From assembly GCA_002127295.1 (NCBI GenBank), contig NFUV01000002.1, positions 310,001 to 374,000 on the forward strand: a DNA stretch of 64,000 nucleotides, given 5' to 3'. Source of the DNA: Chitinophagaceae bacterium IBVUCB2. GTDB lineage: Bacteria > Bacteroidota > Bacteroidia > Chitinophagales > Chitinophagaceae. Under the pieces are notes generated by a model that saw only the letters and a program-made list of their open reading frames with translations, had not been told where the DNA came from and made no database searches. The position numbers were made by a program, and so were the translations under genes. This document shows, piece by piece, positions 45,681 through 53,879 of the stretch (position 1 is the stretch's first letter; every line of letters begins with the position of its first letter).

Positions 45681-45893
45681 CTATGCTTTTTTCTTAACCT
45701 GGCATGTATTAATTCCAAATAAAGAATACAAGGGGCAGGAGCCAACCAGGCTTGTAAGTAAAAAGATCCCGGCAATTCCTAATAAAACATATCCAAGAGT
45801 TCCGGTAATGCTGTTGGTAAAATAAAGAACTGCTATTACGATGGCAGCCAGTACTCTGATTATGCGATCGGTGTTTCCCATATTCTGTTTCAT
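45681..45893 (-). CDS. DUF2892 (YgaP-like) small membrane protein
   Basis: 70 aa with two membrane helices (about 8-26 and 28-50). MKQNMGNTDRIIRVLAAIV and the GSCPLYSLFGINTC end match the DUF2892 family. Function unknown; the family is often found beside rhodanese or redox genes. It has a perfect -7 element TAAGTTTG on the minus strand (45920 to 45913), 29.5 bp from a TGA-N6-TCA site. Confidence 0.9.
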   Translation of the reverse strand: MKQNMGNTDRIIRVLAAIVIAVLYFTNSITGTLGYVLLGIAGIFLLTSLVGSCPLYSLFGINTCQVKKKA

Positions 45894-45943
45894 GCTATTT
45901 GATTTTTATACTCAAACTTAAATTCTAAAAACAAGGATTTGGA

Positions 45944-45955
45944 TGATTATAGTCA
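45944..45955. promoter_or_regulatory. TGA-N6-TCA site upstream of the DUF2892 gene
   Basis: TGATTATAGTCA. Centre 45949.5 is 29.5 bp from the minus-strand -7 element TAAGTTTG (start 45920), which fits TAnnTTTG exactly. This close position would be class II-like. Confidence 0.6.
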
Positions 45956-46012
45956 GCCCGAAGAATGATTTATCGGATAATCCTTTTGAAATACAGGAAT
46001 CAAGGGGTTTAC

Positions 46013-46024
46013 TGATAAAAGTCA
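46013..46024. promoter_or_regulatory. TGA-N6-TCA site upstream of the universal stress protein gene
   Basis: TGATAAAAGTCA. Centre 46018.5 is 29.5 bp from TACATTTG (46048-46055), an exact TAnnTTTG -7 element. The spacing is the same as at the divergent DUF2892 promoter, where a separate copy is present. Confidence 0.62.
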
Positions 46025-46073
46025 GGAGGTGGGCAAGGGTACAGGTTTACATTTGGATGTAAAAATTAAAAAA

Positions 46074-46901
46074 ATGAAAACAATAATAGCTGCTACAGAT
46101 TTTTCTCCCGTATCACTCAGCGCTGTAAATTTTGCGGCTGATATGGCAGTGGCTATAAACGCCAATATTCTGTTATTCCATGCTTATAATATTCCCGTAA
46201 GCTATTCAGAAGTACCTATTGCTTTAATCTCTGTAGAAGAATTAAAACAAGAGGCCGAAAAGAAAATTCAAGACCTAAAGAAGGGGCTGCAGCACATATT
46301 ACCTCCCGGAATAAAAATAACAACAGTAGCGAGGTTAGGAAACACGGTGGATGAGATTGAAAATATATGCAACGAAACAAAACCTTTTGCAATAGTAATT
46401 GGATCTAAAGGAAGATCAAATATTGAAAATATAGTATTTGGAAGTGTTGCACTGACAGCTATTCGCCACCTGGAGTGGCCGGTGATTTGCGTACCCGGAG
46501 GAAAAGAATATGGAGGCGGAATTAAAAAAATAGGCTTTACCTGTGATTTCAGACAAATAGAAAAAACAACACCTGTTCAGAAAGTAAAGGAAATTGTAAG
46601 CGTTTTTAATGCGACACTATATATACTCAACGTAGATTACGATAACAAGCATTTCGATAGCGAAACACCTGCTCAAATGTATTTACTGAATGACTTATTT
46701 AATGATGTTAATCCCGAGTACCGTTTTATAAATAATCCAAATGTGGAAGTTGGCATTCATGAATTTGCAGAGACTAATAATTTGGACTTAATAATTGCAA
46801 TACCAAAAAAGCATAAATTATTAGATGGGATCTTTAATCCAAGCACTACGAAACAGTTGATTTTCCAGTCCCATATTCCGGTTATGTGTCTTCACCAATA
46901 A
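46074..46901 (+). CDS. Universal stress protein (two UspA domains)
   Basis: 275 aa from the ATG at 46074. The frame opens at 46029, but that would put the -7 element TACATTTG inside the gene. Two Usp domains in tandem: residues about 1-140 start MKTIIAATDFSPVSLSAVNFA and include VIGSKGRSNIENIVFGSVA (ATP-binding G-x-xG-x9-GS type), and 150-275 is a more diverged copy. It probably acts as a dormancy or stress-adaptation protein, as in other micro-oxic regulons. Confidence 0.92.
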   Translation: MKTIIAATDFSPVSLSAVNFAADMAVAINANILLFHAYNIPVSYSEVPIALISVEELKQEAEKKIQDLKKGLQHILPPGIKITTVARLGNTVDEIENICNETKPFAIVIGSKGRSNIENIVFGSVALTAIRHLEWPVICVPGGKEYGGGIKKIGFTCDFRQIEKTTPVQKVKEIVSVFNATLYILNVDYDNKHFDSETPAQMYLLNDLFNDVNPEYRFINNPNVEVGIHEFAETNNLDLIIAIPKKHKLLDGIFNPSTTKQLIFQSHIPVMCLHQ

Positions 46902-46925
46902 GCGAAAAGTTTTTTAAAATTAGAA

Positions 46926-47675
46926 TTACATAGACAGCACTTCTTTTTCAATAGACATTGCTTTTGGAAGCAGAATAGATTGCTCCAGGTATAAATGATG
47001 CATAAGATCATTGTCAAGTTCCTTAAGCTTTGCCATTACAACTTTATGACTGGTACAAACATTAGGAGCTGTGTTGTATTGATTTGTAATAGCACGGATA
47101 GAGAAAATAGTATCTGTCAGAGCTTCATGACCATTAAATATTGTATCCTCTACAGGTTTGCGCAAGGTTTTAATCAACAGCACAGCATATGGCTCTTTGT
47201 CTTTGCAGGCATGCGCAATCTGCCGGATATATGGGAACAATACTTCTTCTTCACGCTTCATAGCAGGAAAAACCTGTTGCGTCAGTAAGTCTAATTTCAT
47301 TTCAAGTTCTGATAGCCATGGGAATTTATTGGCATGTTCTTGAACAAAATCTTTCAACAAATCCATTGTTTCGGGAAGGGATTGCCGTAAATATTGGTGA
47401 TGAATATTAATAATGTAGTCAATAAGAAAATCAATGCACCACTTTGGGAAATTAAGCTGGTTTGATACAGGAACGGTTCGAACAGCTGCTTCCAGTTCCT
47501 GTTGAAGTTTTTCAACAGAAATTCCCTGTATCTCACAAGTCATTTCAATGGGCCATTTGCCCCCGCAACAGTAACCAATACCATATTTTTTGAAAACATC
47601 AGCCGTACGGTAATCCTTTGCAACAATGTCTGCAGGCGATAATTGGCGATCTATTTTAAAAGGTTGTAAAAACAT
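46926..47675 (-). CDS. ric: RIC/ScdA iron-sulfur cluster repair di-iron protein (copy 1)
   Basis: 249 aa from the ATG at 47675 (an upstream in-frame Met at 47696 is less likely). N-terminal ScdA domain with YGIGYCCGG, then two hemerythrin-like halves with IHHQYLRQSLPETMD, MKREEEVLFPYI, FNGHEALTD and LYLEQSILLPKAM. RIC proteins restore iron-sulfur clusters damaged by NO or peroxide. A second copy ends the nos operon. Its promoter has a TGA-N6-TCA site. Confidence 0.94.
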   Translation of the reverse strand: MFLQPFKIDRQLSPADIVAKDYRTADVFKKYGIGYCCGGKWPIEMTCEIQGISVEKLQQELEAAVRTVPVSNQLNFPKWCIDFLIDYIINIHHQYLRQSLPETMDLLKDFVQEHANKFPWLSELEMKLDLLTQQVFPAMKREEEVLFPYIRQIAHACKDKEPYAVLLIKTLRKPVEDTIFNGHEALTDTIFSIRAITNQYNTAPNVCTSHKVVMAKLKELDNDLMHHLYLEQSILLPKAMSIEKEVLSM

Positions 47676-47723
47676 AATTATTAATCCAGCCAGCAAATTA
47701 TACGGATAGATTATCTATAATTA

Positions 47724-47735
47724 TGATTTACGTCA
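47724..47735. promoter_or_regulatory. TGA-N6-TCA site upstream of RIC copy 1
   Basis: TGATTTACGTCA. The minus-strand word TATAATTTG (47702 to 47694) is a -7-like element with one extra base. Its end lies 35.5 bp from the site centre, one base off the spacing seen for the stress protein. Confidence 0.5.
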
Positions 47736-47763
47736 GTTGCTCCGTAATGTGCAGAAAATAGGA

Positions 47764-48204
47764 TTAAATGACAGAGATACTTTTAATAAAATCAGGATTT
47801 TTTTTGTCCAGCAAATCGCCAATGGTTGTTTTAGAAAATTCGGCTAACATCCCATCTCTTATTTGCAGCATCTGGTAATGGAGGGGGCAAGGGTTTTTGC
47901 TATTACATTTTCGCAGGCTTAAAACACAGGTTTTAAACTGCTCCATTCCATCGGTAATTTTTACCAGGTGAAGCAATTTAGTTTGCAAAGTAGTCTCAGA
48001 TAATGAAAACCCACCATAAGGACCTTTTGTTGAGGTAAGAATGTCTTCCTGTACCATTTTCTTCATGATCTTAGCTAAGAAATGACGTGGTACAGCAAGC
48101 TTGTCAGCCATTTGCTCTATTTTGACCTTTTTTCCTTTAGGTTCCAATAAGGCCACATACAAAACTCCTCTAAGTGCATAACCAAATGACTTTGAAAGAA
48201 ACAT
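47764..48204 (-). CDS. Rrf2-family transcriptional regulator, three-Cys type
   Basis: 146 aa winged-helix regulator: MFLSKSFGYALRGVLYVALL, QMADKLAVPRHFLAKIMKKM (recognition region) and STKGPYGGFSLSE (wing). A Cys-x6-Cys-x5-Cys set in CVLSLRKCNSKNPC is placed like the iron-sulfur ligands of NsrR/IscR. It could sense NO or iron-sulfur status. It diverges from the nos operon across 202 bases that hold a 10-bp-arm palindrome, a candidate operator. Confidence 0.9.
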   Translation of the reverse strand: MFLSKSFGYALRGVLYVALLEPKGKKVKIEQMADKLAVPRHFLAKIMKKMVQEDILTSTKGPYGGFSLSETTLQTKLLHLVKITDGMEQFKTCVLSLRKCNSKNPCPLHYQMLQIRDGMLAEFSKTTIGDLLDKKNPDFIKSISVI

Positions 48205-48255
48205 CTTTGTTTTGGATTAAAGCGGCGAAGATACAAACGAGGCGCCTCTAAAAGC

Positions 48256-48267
48256 TGATTAATATCA
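48256..48267. promoter_or_regulatory. TGA-N6-TCA site in the rrf2/nos intergenic region
   Basis: TGATTAATATCA, in context CTGATTAATATCAC. Centre 48261.5 is 28.5 bp from the minus-strand -7-like TATCTTCG (48233 to 48226) of rrf2 and 94.5 bp from the nos -7 element. It could act on either gene; the rrf2 distance is closer to the others. Confidence 0.55.
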
Positions 48268-48325
48268 CAAAAAGGGTTGACAAGCCTCATTCAGGGTGGA
48301 AATTTGCGCAGATACATTTGTGTTA

Positions 48326-48353
48326 TTAAAAAAGACATCGGTATCTTTTTTAA
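48326..48353. promoter_or_regulatory. Palindrome just upstream of the nos -7 element (candidate Rrf2 operator)
   Basis: TTAAAAAAGA and TCTTTTTTAA are perfect 10-bp arms with an 8-base spacer. Three bases later lies TAAATTTG (48356-48363), an exact TAnnTTTG. The palindrome occupies the -33 zone, where no TTG is seen. This fits a repressor site, with the divergent Rrf2 protein the obvious candidate. Confidence 0.55.
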
Positions 48354-48355
48354 AG

Positions 48356-48363
48356 TAAATTTG
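48356..48363 (+). promoter_or_regulatory. nos operon -7 element
   Basis: TAAATTTG fits TAnnTTTG exactly and lies 43 bases before the cytochrome c start codon. No matching -33 element was seen. Confidence 0.5.
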
Positions 48364-48406
48364 GGATGTCAACTATATCATTGAATCCTCACAAAACACA
48401 ATCAAC

Positions 48407-48892
48407 ATGAAACGTATTAGCTTGGTTTTCTCTATCACAATCATCATCGTATTATTTTCCACTTCCTTGTTAATTAGTTCTTGTGGCGGTAACGAAGAAA
48501 AAAAGGATAACTCACCCGTAATAGAAACTCAGCCCAAAGAGCAGGCTGAAAGTCACGGAACAGAAGTAAAGCCGGGTGATGTTACATTAACTACGCCGCT
48601 CAATGCTGAGTGGGTAAATGCAGGAAAAGGTATTTATGAATTAAAGTGCCAATCTTGCCACAAACTTACAGATGAGCGACTAGTAGGCCCGGGTTGGAAA
48701 GGTGTAACACAAAAAAGAGAGCCACACTGGATTATGAATATGATCACCAATGTAGACATGATGCTGGAGACAGATCCGGAAGCACAAAAATTATTAGAGC
48801 AATGTTTGGTTCGCATGCCAAACCAGAATATATCCAAAGATGAATCCCGCCAGATAATTGAGTTTATGCGTTCTAACGATGGGGTTAAATAA
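48407..48892 (+). CDS. Cytochrome c lipoprotein of the nos operon
   Basis: 161 aa with lipobox ISSC (Cys26) and a class I cytochrome c domain: haem site CQSCH (Cys81, Cys84, His85) and a likely axial Met in VRMPNQN. It is the first gene of the nos operon, 39 bases before nosZ. It would carry electrons to NosZ on the periplasmic side of a membrane, in keeping with clade II nos clusters that include c-type cytochromes. Confidence 0.9.
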   Translation: MKRISLVFSITIIIVLFSTSLLISSCGGNEEKKDNSPVIETQPKEQAESHGTEVKPGDVTLTTPLNAEWVNAGKGIYELKCQSCHKLTDERLVGPGWKGVTQKREPHWIMNMITNVDMMLETDPEAQKLLEQCLVRMPNQNISKDESRQIIEFMRSNDGVK

Positions 48893-48931
48893 AAAATGGC
48901 AATTATTCTCTTCATTTAATAAATAAAAAAT

Positions 48932-50935
48932 ATGAAACGCTATTACTTCAAAACCCATGTGGTTTTGATAATGACCTCTGCTTGCCTTTTATTTCTACAA
49001 AGTTGTAAACCAAAGACAGCACAATCCGCTGCCGGTGGTGATGCTTCCAAATCGTATGTTGCCCCTGGTAAATACGATGAATTCTACAATATCGTATCTG
49101 GTGGTTTTAATGGCCAGGTAGCTGTATATGGTATACCATCGGGCCGTTTATTTCGCATCATTCCCGTATTCTCACAGGCTGCAGAAAGTGGTTATGGTTT
49201 TAGCGAAGAAACCAAGCCAATGTTAAACACTTCTCATGGTTTTGTGCCTTGGGATGATCAGCATCACATTGCATTATCGCAGACCAAAGGCGAACATGAT
49301 GGTCGCTGGGCATTTGCAAATGGTAACAACACACCAAGACTGGCGAGAATAGACCTTACCACTTTCCGTACTTCAGAAATTTTAGAAATACCCAATAGTG
49401 CCGGTAACCATGCTTCACCTTTCATTACCGAGAACTCCGAATATATTGTAGCAGCTACCCGCTTTAGTGTTCCATTGGATGACCAGAACGGTGATGTTCC
49501 TATTAATACATACAAACAAAATTTTAAAGGCTCAATAAGTTTTGTTTCTGTAAATCCAACATCCGGTGAAATGAACATTGCGTTCCAGATACGTACTCCC
49601 GGTGTAAACTTTGATCTTTCCCGTGCGGGCAAAGGAAAATCACATGGCTGGTTCTTCTTTAGTTGTTATAATTCAGAGAAAGCAAATACATTACTAGAAG
49701 TAAATGCTTCGCAGAAAGACAAAGACTTTGTAATGGCTGTAAACTGGAAAAAAGCAGAAGAATATCTAAAAGCCGGTAAAGCAAAAAAACAATCTGTAAA
49801 ATATGCACACAATGTGTATGATGAAAATACACATACAGCTACTTCCACTATTAAAACAGAGGTAATGGTACTTGATCCCGCTGATTGCCCTGAAATGTTA
49901 TACCTGATACCATGTCCTAAATCACCACACGGAACAGATGTGGATCCTACCGGGGAATATATTGTTGCCTCTGGTAAATTAGCGGCCAGTATTCCTGTTT
50001 TCTCTTTTACAAAATTGCAAAAAGCGATTGCGGATAAAGCATTTGATGGCGAATATGATGGTATTCCTGTAATTAAATATGAAGCTGCTTTACATGGTGA
50101 AGTTGCGAAGCCAGGACTTGGACCTTTGCATACAGAATTTGATGGAAAAGGAAATGCTTACACTTCCATGTTCGTTTCTTCTGAAGTAGTGAAATGGAGT
50201 ATCAGTGATCTGAAAGTTTTAGACAGGGTGCCTACTTATTATTCCATCGGACACTTATCAATACCTGGTGGACCCACAGCGAAACCACATGGCAAATATT
50301 TGATCGCTTATAATAAAATTACCAAAGACCGTTATTTACCAACCGGACCTGAATTAACACAGAGTGCACAGCTTTATGATATTAGTGGCGAAAAAATGAA
50401 ATTAATACTTGACTTTCCTACTACTGGTGAGCCGCACTATGCAGAAGCAATACCTGCCAGCCTGCTCATGAATAAGCAACGGAAGATTTATAAAATTGAA
50501 GAGAACACACATCCGTATGTTGCAAAAGGTGAAGGACAATCAAGAGTGGAACGCAAAGGAAACCAGGTGCATGTATGGATGACTGCTATACGTTCGCACC
50601 TTACTCCTGATAATATAGAAGGAATAAAAGTAGGGGATGAAGTTTATTTCCATGTTACCAACCTGGAACAGGATTGGGATGTTCCGCACGGCTTTGCGTT
50701 GAAAGGTGCTAACACAGCAGAAATATTAATAATGCCCGGCGAAACTCAAACTTTAAAATGGGTGGCTGATAAACCAGGTATTGTGCCTTTCTATTGCACA
50801 GACTTTTGTTCAGCATTACACCAGGAGATGCAAGGTTACTTAAGAGTTTCACCTGCAGGATCGAATGTTCCACTTCTATTCAGTACTGGTACCAATAAGC
50901 CAGCTGTAACAGGTACAGATACTACAAAAAAATAA
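48932..50935 (+). CDS. nosZ: Nitrous-oxide reductase, clade II
   Basis: 667 aa enzyme that reduces N2O to N2. A Sec-type signal with a lipobox-like LQSC near residue 25 replaces the Tat signal of clade I enzymes. The CuA domain at the end has CTDFCSALHQEM (Cys622, Cys626, His630, Met633). Propeller segments include EHDGRWAFANGNNTPRLAR, KSPHGTDVDPTGEYIV and GPLHTEFDGKGNAYTS, with the conserved histidines of the CuZ cluster. It is followed by a strong stem-loop, then accessory genes. Confidence 0.97.
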   Translation: MKRYYFKTHVVLIMTSACLLFLQSCKPKTAQSAAGGDASKSYVAPGKYDEFYNIVSGGFNGQVAVYGIPSGRLFRIIPVFSQAAESGYGFSEETKPMLNTSHGFVPWDDQHHIALSQTKGEHDGRWAFANGNNTPRLARIDLTTFRTSEILEIPNSAGNHASPFITENSEYIVAATRFSVPLDDQNGDVPINTYKQNFKGSISFVSVNPTSGEMNIAFQIRTPGVNFDLSRAGKGKSHGWFFFSCYNSEKANTLLEVNASQKDKDFVMAVNWKKAEEYLKAGKAKKQSVKYAHNVYDENTHTATSTIKTEVMVLDPADCPEMLYLIPCPKSPHGTDVDPTGEYIVASGKLAASIPVFSFTKLQKAIADKAFDGEYDGIPVIKYEAALHGEVAKPGLGPLHTEFDGKGNAYTSMFVSSEVVKWSISDLKVLDRVPTYYSIGHLSIPGGPTAKPHGKYLIAYNKITKDRYLPTGPELTQSAQLYDISGEKMKLILDFPTTGEPHYAEAIPASLLMNKQRKIYKIEENTHPYVAKGEGQSRVERKGNQVHVWMTAIRSHLTPDNIEGIKVGDEVYFHVTNLEQDWDVPHGFALKGANTAEILIMPGETQTLKWVADKPGIVPFYCTDFCSALHQEMQGYLRVSPAGSNVPLLFSTGTNKPAVTGTDTTKK

Positions 50936-50940
50936 TTATC

Positions 50941-50974
50941 AAAGTGTGCAGGCTTACTAAGTCTGCACACTTTT
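50941..50974 (+). terminator. Terminator/attenuator after nosZ
   Basis: AAAGTGTGCAG pairs perfectly with CTGCACACTTT around an 11-base loop, followed by TTAAAA. The downstream nos genes are co-oriented, so it may lower their expression relative to nosZ. Confidence 0.85.
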
Positions 50975-50993
50975 AAAAATAAATATATTTTTT

Positions 50994-51560
50994 ATGAAAA
51001 AGATACTTGGTTCTATACTATTACTATCATCCATTTTCTTTTTTTCATGCAATGATGCTGCAAAGGAATCCGGCACAACAACCACCGAAACAGAAACGAT
51101 CAATCCGGGAGGCCAATCCTCTGTAAAGGATGATGAGTCCGCAAAAGATGTTGTAAAAATTGCAGTTGGTTCTGCGGATCACAGCACCCTGGTAGCTGCT
51201 TTAAAACAGGCCGACCTTGTTAACTCCCTGTCAAACGCAGGTCCTTTTACAGTATTTGCCCCAACGAATGCAGCTTTTGATAAAGTACCAAAAGAAACAT
51301 TAGACAACCTGATGAAAGATGAAAATAAAGCCCAGTTGCAGGACATCCTACAATATCATGTGTATGTAGGAAGTTTGAAAACAGAAATGATGGAAGACGG
51401 CCAGACCTTCAACCAGGTAAATGGAGGAAATATAACCATCACAAAAAAAGATGGTAAAGTAATGGTCAATAATTCCGCAACTGTTATTGCTTCAATACCT
51501 GCTTCAAACGGTATTATCCATGTTATTGATGGGGTGTTGTTGCCGCCAGCAAATAAATAA
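50994..51560 (+). CDS. Fasciclin-domain lipoprotein
   Basis: 188 aa; lipobox FFSC (Cys19), an acidic Thr/Glu linker, then one FAS1 domain (about 55-186; DHSTLVAALKQADLVNSLSN, GPFTVFAPTNAAFDKVP, IIHVIDGVLLPP). FAS1 domains mediate adhesion or protein contacts. Its place between nosZ and nosL suggests a scaffold for the Nos proteins, but this is inference. Confidence 0.9.
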   Translation: MKKILGSILLLSSIFFFSCNDAAKESGTTTTETETINPGGQSSVKDDESAKDVVKIAVGSADHSTLVAALKQADLVNSLSNAGPFTVFAPTNAAFDKVPKETLDNLMKDENKAQLQDILQYHVYVGSLKTEMMEDGQTFNQVNGGNITITKKDGKVMVNNSATVIASIPASNGIIHVIDGVLLPPANK

Positions 51561-51609
51561 AAGTTTTCTTTAGTTGTACCTGGATTCTCTCAACTGAATA
51601 TGATCTCTT

Positions 51610-52650
51610 ATGAAAAGAAAACTAAGTAATACAGCAAGGATAATTATTTTTTTAGGCTCCCTGGCAATGTGCATTATGTTTTTTGTACCCGCCTGGTCCA
51701 TTTACCTGATAGCACCCCAGTATCCTGAGGGACTTTCAATGCAGATTTGGTTATATAAAATAACAGGCCAGGTCGAGATCATCAATGGCCTTAATCATTA
51801 TATAGGAATGAAACATATCGAGGCCAGCATGTTTCCTGAATTTAATTTCCTTGTTTATGTTTTAGGATTTTTTGTGCTTTTCGGATTGACGATTGCTATA
51901 ACCGGCAGCCGTAGACTTTTATTTATTTATCTGATACTTTCTGTAATGGGTGGCGTCGCCGCTATGGTAGATTTTTACTTGTGGGGTTATGATTATGGAC
52001 ATAATCTTGATCCAACTGCTGCGATCCAGGTTCCCGGTTTATCTTATCAACCGCCATTGATCGGGCATAAAAAATTATTGAATTTCGATTCCTACTCTTA
52101 TCCTGATACAGGTGGATGGGTGATAGTAGTGGTGACTTTCATCTTTAGCATAATATGGTTTCTTGAATGGCGGAAATATAAAAAACAAAAAAGCATGACA
52201 TCGTTTAAAAAAATGACCACTATTGTATCAGTGCTGCTGGTAGGTCTTTTTCTCGTAGGTTGTAAACCTAAACCAGAAAAAATAAATGTTGGCAAGGATA
52301 ACTGTGCGGAATGCAAGATGACCATTATGGATACCAAATTTGGTGCTGAGATCGTAACAAAAAAAGGCAAAGTATATAAGTTTGATGACTCCCATTGCGT
52401 AGCAGCTTTTTTCAATCGCAGGGGTGTAGAACTTAGCAGCATTTCAAAAACACTATTTGTTGATTACAACAGTGGTGATTTTATTGAAGTGAAGGATGCT
52501 GAATTTGTAGTAAGTAGTCAATTAAAAAGCCCTATGGGTGGTAATGCTGCTGCCTTTAAAAATAAAACTGCGGCGCAACAAAAATCGAATGAGATTGAAG
52601 GTAGCCGACTTACCAATTGGGCCACACTTTATAATATCCTTATCAAATGA
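51610..52650 (+). CDS. nosL: Four-helix membrane protein fused to NosL copper chaperone
   Basis: 346 aa in one frame. Residues 1-190 hold four membrane helices (about 10-35, 79-98, 102-125, 168-187) and a soluble loop. From Met196 a second part looks like a complete NosL lipoprotein: basic SFKKM, a fifth helix and a lipobox FLVGC (Cys218), then NCAECKMTIMDTK (Cys232, Cys235, Met237), the Cu(I) motif. Topology is consistent: the fourth helix ends inside, so NosL projects into the periplasm. An internal start at 52195 could also make free NosL. The stop overlaps nosD (ATGA). Confidence 0.88.
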   Translation: MKRKLSNTARIIIFLGSLAMCIMFFVPAWSIYLIAPQYPEGLSMQIWLYKITGQVEIINGLNHYIGMKHIEASMFPEFNFLVYVLGFFVLFGLTIAITGSRRLLFIYLILSVMGGVAAMVDFYLWGYDYGHNLDPTAAIQVPGLSYQPPLIGHKKLLNFDSYSYPDTGGWVIVVVTFIFSIIWFLEWRKYKKQKSMTSFKKMTTIVSVLLVGLFLVGCKPKPEKINVGKDNCAECKMTIMDTKFGAEIVTKKGKVYKFDDSHCVAAFFNRRGVELSSISKTLFVDYNSGDFIEVKDAEFVVSSQLKSPMGGNAAAFKNKTAAQQKSNEIEGSRLTNWATLYNILIK

Positions 52651-53879
52651 AGTGCTTGATTTCAGTACTGTTATTTTTTGCAGCCACAACCTGTTTTGCC
52701 AACACTATTATTGTGGGAAAAGGGAAGGCTATAAGCAGTTTAAAACTGGCGATCAAAACTTCAAAAAACGGCGATACAATTCTTTTAAATGCGGGAACAT
52801 ATAAAGAAGGGACTATTATTATCGACAAATCAATTCATCTTATCGGTGTAAATACACCCATATTAGATGGCGAAAACAAAAACGAAATACTGACTGTAAC
52901 AGGGAAAAATATTTTTATCAGTGGTATTCATTTTGCCAATGCCGGCTATTCTTCTATGAACGATTATGCTGGTCTTAAGATCATTGACGCAACCAATATT
53001 AAAGTTGAAAAAAATATATTCAGTAATACGTCATTTGCCATACATATTTCCAATTCTACGCATTGCACTATCAGCAATAATTCCATAAAAGGCACCAGCA
53101 AATCGGAGCATTCATCCGGCAATGGTATACACCTGTGGAAATGTAGTCAGATGCTGATTGAGAACAATACTATACAAGGACATAGAGATGGCATTTACTT
53201 CGAATTTGTGAGCCATTCAACTATCAGAAAGAACTGGAGTGAGAAAAATATCCGGTATGGATTGCATTTTATGTTTTCAAGTGACAACTCTTATCTCAGT
53301 AATACATTTAGAAATAATGGAGCAGGGGTAGCTGTAATGTATTCCAAAAAAGTGATCATGCTCCGTAATCATTTTGACCAAAATTGGGGAGCTTCTGCAT
53401 ATGGCATTCTTTTAAAAGACATTACCGACAGCCGTATTCAGTATAATACTTTTTTTAAGAACACTATTGCAATTCACATGGAGGGAAGTAGTAGGATTCA
53501 GGTTGAAAAGAACATATTCAAAGAGAACGGATGGGGAATTAAAGTACAGTCCAGTTGTGATGATAATAACTTTCGCTTTAATAACTTTTATGGCAATTCT
53601 TTTGACCTGGCTACGAATGGTACTATGATGCTAAATTATTTTTCAAATAACTATTGGGATAAGTATGAAGGATATGATATTAATAAAGACGGAACCGGCG
53701 ATATACCTTTTCATCCCGTAAGCATGTACTCCATGATAGTAGAACAAAACCCTCATGCTTTATTATTGATGAGAAGCTTTACTATTTCCTTATTGGATAA
53801 AGCAGAAAAAGCAATACCCGGTCTTACGCCTGAAAACCTGGTGGATAATTACCCCAAGATGAAACCCAATAAATTATGA
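52647..53879 (+). CDS. nosD: NosD, periplasmic parallel beta-helix maturation protein
   Basis: 410 aa; signal peptide ends near residue 18 (CFANT). The rest is a right-handed beta-helix of repeated short strands (CTISNNSIKG, MLIENNTIQGH, YLSNTFRNNG, IQYNTFFKN), the CASH-domain pattern of NosD. It works with NosF and NosY to provide sulfur or otherwise mature the CuZ centre of NosZ. ATGA overlaps link it to the genes on both sides. Confidence 0.95.
   Translation: MKCLISVLLFFAATTCFANTIIVGKGKAISSLKLAIKTSKNGDTILLNAGTYKEGTIIIDKSIHLIGVNTPILDGENKNEILTVTGKNIFISGIHFANAGYSSMNDYAGLKIIDATNIKVEKNIFSNTSFAIHISNSTHCTISNNSIKGTSKSEHSSGNGIHLWKCSQMLIENNTIQGHRDGIYFEFVSHSTIRKNWSEKNIRYGLHFMFSSDNSYLSNTFRNNGAGVAVMYSKKVIMLRNHFDQNWGASAYGILLKDITDSRIQYNTFFKNTIAIHMEGSSRIQVEKNIFKENGWGIKVQSSCDDNNFRFNNFYGNSFDLATNGTMMLNYFSNNYWDKYEGYDINKDGTGDIPFHPVSMYSMIVEQNPHALLLMRSFTISLLDKAEKAIPGLTPENLVDNYPKMKPNKL

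Noticed and set aside
48239-48248. Perfect 10-bp palindrome GAGGCGCCTC upstream of rrf2
   Set aside because: No known operator of this form was recognised, it occurs once, and a 10-mer palindrome is not rare. The TGA-N6-TCA site beside it has better support.
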